DNA of 7,274 nt from CAXMNX01 sp964194845 (GTDB lineage Bacteria; Pseudomonadota; Alphaproteobacteria; Rhodobacterales; Rhodobacteraceae), in assembly GCA_964194845.1 (NCBI GenBank), contig CAXMNX010000078.1, forward strand, positions 1 to 7,274, read 5' to 3'. Below, piece after piece: positions 5,278-7,274 of the stretch (positions are counted from its first letter, which is position 1; the number at the start of each line of letters is the position of its first letter). The notes beneath the pieces are model-generated. The model ran no database searches. It was not told the origin of the DNA and was given only the letters and a program-made list of their open reading frames with translations. The position numbers and the translations under genes are program-made.

Positions 5278-6081
5278 ATGCCAATTCTCCACTTGATCCT
5301 CGTAGCCCTCATTCAGGGCATCACCGAGTTTTTGCCGGTTTCGTCGTCAGGGCACCTGATATTGGTGCCACGGCTCACCGGACTTGATGATCAGGGCCAG
5401 GTGATCGACGTCGCGGTGCATGTCGGCACGTTAGGGGCTGTGGTGCTCTATTTCCGGTCAGACGTCGCCCGGGCATTCGCTGGATTGCTCAAGATCGCGC
5501 AGCGAGATTTTGACGACCCAAATGCACGGTTGGCGCTAGGGTTGATCATCGCAACCGTTCCCGTGGTCTTAGCAGGTCTGGTACTAAAACTCACTGGACT
5601 GGACGATGCACTGCGATCCATCGCAGTCGTCGGATGGGCGACGTTGATATTCGGCGTTGTGCTCTATTGGGCGGATCAATCTGGTGGCAGCGAAAAAGCC
5701 AGCGGCGACTGGACTGCGCGCGATGCACTGACCATGGGTCTTTTCCAGGTTCTGGCGCTGATCCCCGGAACATCGCGCTCGGGCATTACGATCACCGCAG
5801 GCCGCAAACTGGGATATGCGAGAGCAGATGCGGCAAGGCTGGCGATGCTGATGTCGATCCCGACGATACTGGCGTCGGGAGTGCTTCTTGGACTAGAAGT
5901 TGCCGTCACCATGGACGCCGCCGCGGCCCGCGACGCCGGCATTGCGGCAATATTTGCATTCGTCGCGGCACTTGCCGCACTCGCGATAATGATGCGGCTG
6001 CTAAAATCTGTCAGCTTTACGCCCTACGTGATCTATCGCATCGCTTTGGGGATCATCTTGCTCGGGGTCGCGTATTCCTAG
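5278..6081 (+). CDS. uppP: Undecaprenyl-diphosphate phosphatase (UppP/BacA)
   Basis: An inner-membrane enzyme of 267 residues that removes one phosphate from undecaprenyl diphosphate, recycling the lipid carrier for peptidoglycan and other polymers; overexpression of the family gives bacitracin resistance. The two family signatures are present: QGITEFLPVSSSGH at 13-26 (acidic E17 and H26) and PGTSRSG at 163-169 (R167). The rest is strings of hydrophobic membrane segments, for example around 43-58, 84-106, 115-131, 188-210 and 222-240, ending with a segment at 250-266. Length is typical. The ATG at 5278 has only a weak AGGG about 12 bases upstream, and the nearest in-frame upstream start (GTG at 5248) runs into a stop, so no longer form exists. 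The 3' end overlaps the convergent gene by four bases. Confidence 0.96.
   Translation: MPILHLILVALIQGITEFLPVSSSGHLILVPRLTGLDDQGQVIDVAVHVGTLGAVVLYFRSDVARAFAGLLKIAQRDFDDPNARLALGLIIATVPVVLAGLVLKLTGLDDALRSIAVVGWATLIFGVVLYWADQSGGSEKASGDWTARDALTMGLFQVLALIPGTSRSGITITAGRKLGYARADAARLAMLMSIPTILASGVLLGLEVAVTMDAAAARDAGIAAIFAFVAALAALAIMMRLLKSVSFTPYVIYRIALGIILLGVAYS
6078..6081. other. Convergent stop-codon overlap on CTAG
   Basis: uppP ends with TAG at 6079-6081 and the minus-strand gene ends with TAG at 6080-6078, so the palindrome CTAG supplies both stops. Each transcript must run into the other coding region or end inside it. Confidence 0.9.
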
Positions 6082-7058
6082 CCGCGCAAGTTCCGCGCAC
6101 TTTCCTTTAGCGCTTCGTACTGACCCGAAGGCCGGAAACGCCACAGATACGATGGCAGGACCGATTGTGCGGCCGTCGGTTGAATGCCCAGGTTTTCAAA
6201 AGTTCCAACCCCTGATCCAACCACATTGTCCGCCTCAAGCTGGAGCGCCTGATCGAGAGTAATCAACTGCGGCGCAAGCCCGGCGGTCAAAAATGACAAG
6301 GCACCAAAAGCCCGTCCCACCGAACGCCCAATCCAGAAAGGAAGCCCGATAACAAGACGCCGACGTCGAATAACGGCGAGCATTTCCTGCATCCATTCCC
6401 GGAATGTCGCCACATCGGGGCCGCCAAGTTCGTAAATTCCGGCGTCAGCTTGGCCCAGAACCGCCAGCTCAGCCGCTTCGGCAACGTTGTCAACGTACAC
6501 CGGCTGAAACCTGGTCTCGGCACCAATCAACGGCAGCACAAGCGACAAACCTGCCATCCCGCCAAATCGGTTGAAAAACTGATCCTCGGTGCCGAACACA
6601 ACCGAAGGCCGCAGGATCACGGCGCTTGGCATCGCGGCCAATACTGCGGCCTCGCCCAATCCCTTTGATTGCGCATAAACGCTGTTCCCTTCCGGGTCCG
6701 CGCCTATCGCCGAAATATGCACCAAAGGCGCGACGCTTTCCTCGGCGGCGACCCGCGCGATGCGCGCCGCACCTTCGTGCTGAACGGCGTCGAAGTTGTT
6801 CTTGCCGCGCGCATCGAACGTACCGACGCAATTGACGACGGCATCCGCGCCGGACATGGCGGCGCGAACACTGGCATCATCGCGGATGTTGCAGAAAACT
6901 GGTTCGACCTGACCGACCGTGCCATAAGGCTTCACGAAAATTGCCTCGTTGGGATGGCGTGTCGCCACTCTTACGCGCCAACCCTGGCGGGCCATACGCC
7001 GCGCGATATAGCGCCCGATAAAGCCCGAGCCGCCATATATCGTCACGAGTTTCGACAT
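6078..7058 (-). CDS. Complex I NDUFA9-subunit-like / atypical SDR NAD(P)-binding protein
   Basis: A 326-residue atypical short-chain dehydrogenase of the NDUFA9 type, an accessory NAD(P)H-binding protein associated with respiratory complex I in alphaproteobacteria and mitochondria. The start is set at ATG 7058-7056 because AGAGGG lies about nine bases upstream and the Rossmann strand begins at once (SKLVTIYGGSGFIG, glycine motif 9-15); an in-frame ATG 19 codons earlier would add an unconserved tail. Other features are NCVGTF at 75-80, HISAIG at 114-119, Y128-x-x-x-K132 in the SDR active-site position, and LRPSVVFGTEDQFFNRF at 149-165, typical of the NDUFA9 group. It ends opposite uppP: the two TAG stops share the palindrome CTAG at 6078-6081, leaving no room for a terminator between them. 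It could instead be a general NAD-dependent epimerase-like protein. Confidence 0.88.
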   Translation of the reverse strand: MSKLVTIYGGSGFIGRYIARRMARQGWRVRVATRHPNEAIFVKPYGTVGQVEPVFCNIRDDASVRAAMSGADAVVNCVGTFDARGKNNFDAVQHEGAARIARVAAEESVAPLVHISAIGADPEGNSVYAQSKGLGEAAVLAAMPSAVILRPSVVFGTEDQFFNRFGGMAGLSLVLPLIGAETRFQPVYVDNVAEAAELAVLGQADAGIYELGGPDVATFREWMQEMLAVIRRRRLVIGLPFWIGRSVGRAFGALSFLTAGLAPQLITLDQALQLEADNVVGSGVGTFENLGIQPTAAQSVLPSYLWRFRPSGQYEALKESARNLRG

Positions 7059-7187
7059 GCGGGTTGCCCTCTTGAGTTCGGCTTTTGGTGTAACTCTGGC
7101 GACCCCGCGCGACAAGGCGCAAATGACCCCGTGATTGAGCGTTGACAGGTTTCAGCGCGCCGCGTATTTCACGCGCTCACGACACCG
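7059..7187. promoter_or_regulatory. Divergent NDUFA9-like gene / tRNA-Leu promoter region
   Basis: A 129-base gap. On the plus strand TTGACA at 7142-7147 is followed after 17 bases by TATTTC at 7165-7170, a perfect -35 with a weak -10, placing transcription start just before the tRNA at 7188. No clear promoter for the minus-strand gene stands out. Confidence 0.5.
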
Positions 7188-7274
7188 GCCCAGGTGGCGG
7201 AATTGGTAGACGCGCTAGCTTCAGGTGCTAGTATTCGCAAGGATGTGGAGGTTCGAGTCCTCTCCTGGGCACCA
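7188..7274 (+). tRNA. tRNA-Leu (anticodon CAG)
   Basis: An 87-base class II tRNA. The acceptor arms GCCCAGG (7188-7194) and CCTGGGC (7264-7270) pair fully, followed by discriminator A and encoded CCA. The anticodon stem CTAGC/GCTAG (7215-7219 and 7227-7231) encloses loop TTCAGGT with anticodon CAG at 7222-7224, reading CUG. The long variable arm (TATTCGCAAGGATG region) and the GGTTCGAGTCC T-arm are those of tRNA-Leu. The window ends exactly at CCA. Confidence 0.96.

Noticed and set aside
7059..7115. Longer N-terminus for the NDUFA9-like protein
   Set aside because: The 19 extra residues are unlike the family, whose Rossmann strand starts right after the ATG at 7058, which has AGAGGG in place.
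7142..7155. Second FNR-like box TTGACAGGTTTCAG
   Set aside because: One base off the core in the right half and better explained as the -35 element of the tRNA-Leu promoter.
1..7274. CRISPR arrays, insertion sequences, prophage or toxin-antitoxin genes
   Set aside because: No regularly spaced repeats, transposase-like frames, terminal inverted repeats or small two-gene toxin modules were seen; the coding content is metabolic and housekeeping.

Overview
The window looks like chromosomal DNA of an alphaproteobacterium, most probably Rhodobacterales (Roseobacter/Rhodobacter group). It is GC-rich. The GltB and GltD proteins have the alphaproteobacterial form, including the 'ERYTCxxCGVG'-like junction before the GltB nucleophile and the GltD opening 'MLKFVTVPR'. 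A complex I NDUFA9-like protein sits tail to tail with uppP. This placement rests on recalled family features, not on a search.

Layout. Positions 1-5056 all read on the minus strand, in the order gltD (3623-5056), GFA-A (3025-3453), GFA-B (2591-3028), a short chimeric ORF (2301-2594), GFA-B' (1864-2304), then the first 622 codons of gltB (1-1867, cut by the window edge). gltB and gltD encode the large and small subunits of NADPH glutamate synthase (GOGAT). They are separated by about 1.75 kb that holds small cysteine-rich proteins of the glutathione-dependent formaldehyde-activating (GFA, CENP-V/Mss4-like) fold. From 5057 to 5277 lies a divergent intergenic region with a perfect FNR/FnrL-type core palindrome. 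uppP (5278-6081, plus) encodes undecaprenyl-diphosphate phosphatase. It converges on, and overlaps by four bases, an NDUFA9/atypical SDR gene (6078-7058, minus). A tRNA-Leu(CAG) with encoded CCA (7188-7274, plus) ends the window.

The unusual part is the GFA block. All four junctions GFA-A/GFA-B/chimera/GFA-B'/gltB are the same 4-base ATGA stop-start overlap, so gltB translation appears coupled to the chain. The short ORF at 2301-2594 begins with a recognisable copy of the GltB N-terminal leader (13 of 21 residues, about 45 of 63 bases identical). At its residues 18-22 it switches to the C-terminal half of GFA-A (about two thirds identical). It therefore keeps only one CxxC pair and lacks the catalytic zinc motif. 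The gene order A-B-[gltB leader::A']-B'-gltB is what a tandem duplication would leave if its breakpoints lay inside gltB codons about 18-21 and GFA-A codons about 64-67. The weak point is that GFA-B and GFA-B' are much less alike than A and A', so extra steps or unequal rates are needed.

Functionally, the left two thirds is a nitrogen-assimilation (GOGAT) locus with accessory zinc-fold proteins of unproven role. The right third holds unlinked housekeeping genes for cell-envelope lipid recycling, a complex I-associated dehydrogenase-like protein, and a tRNA.
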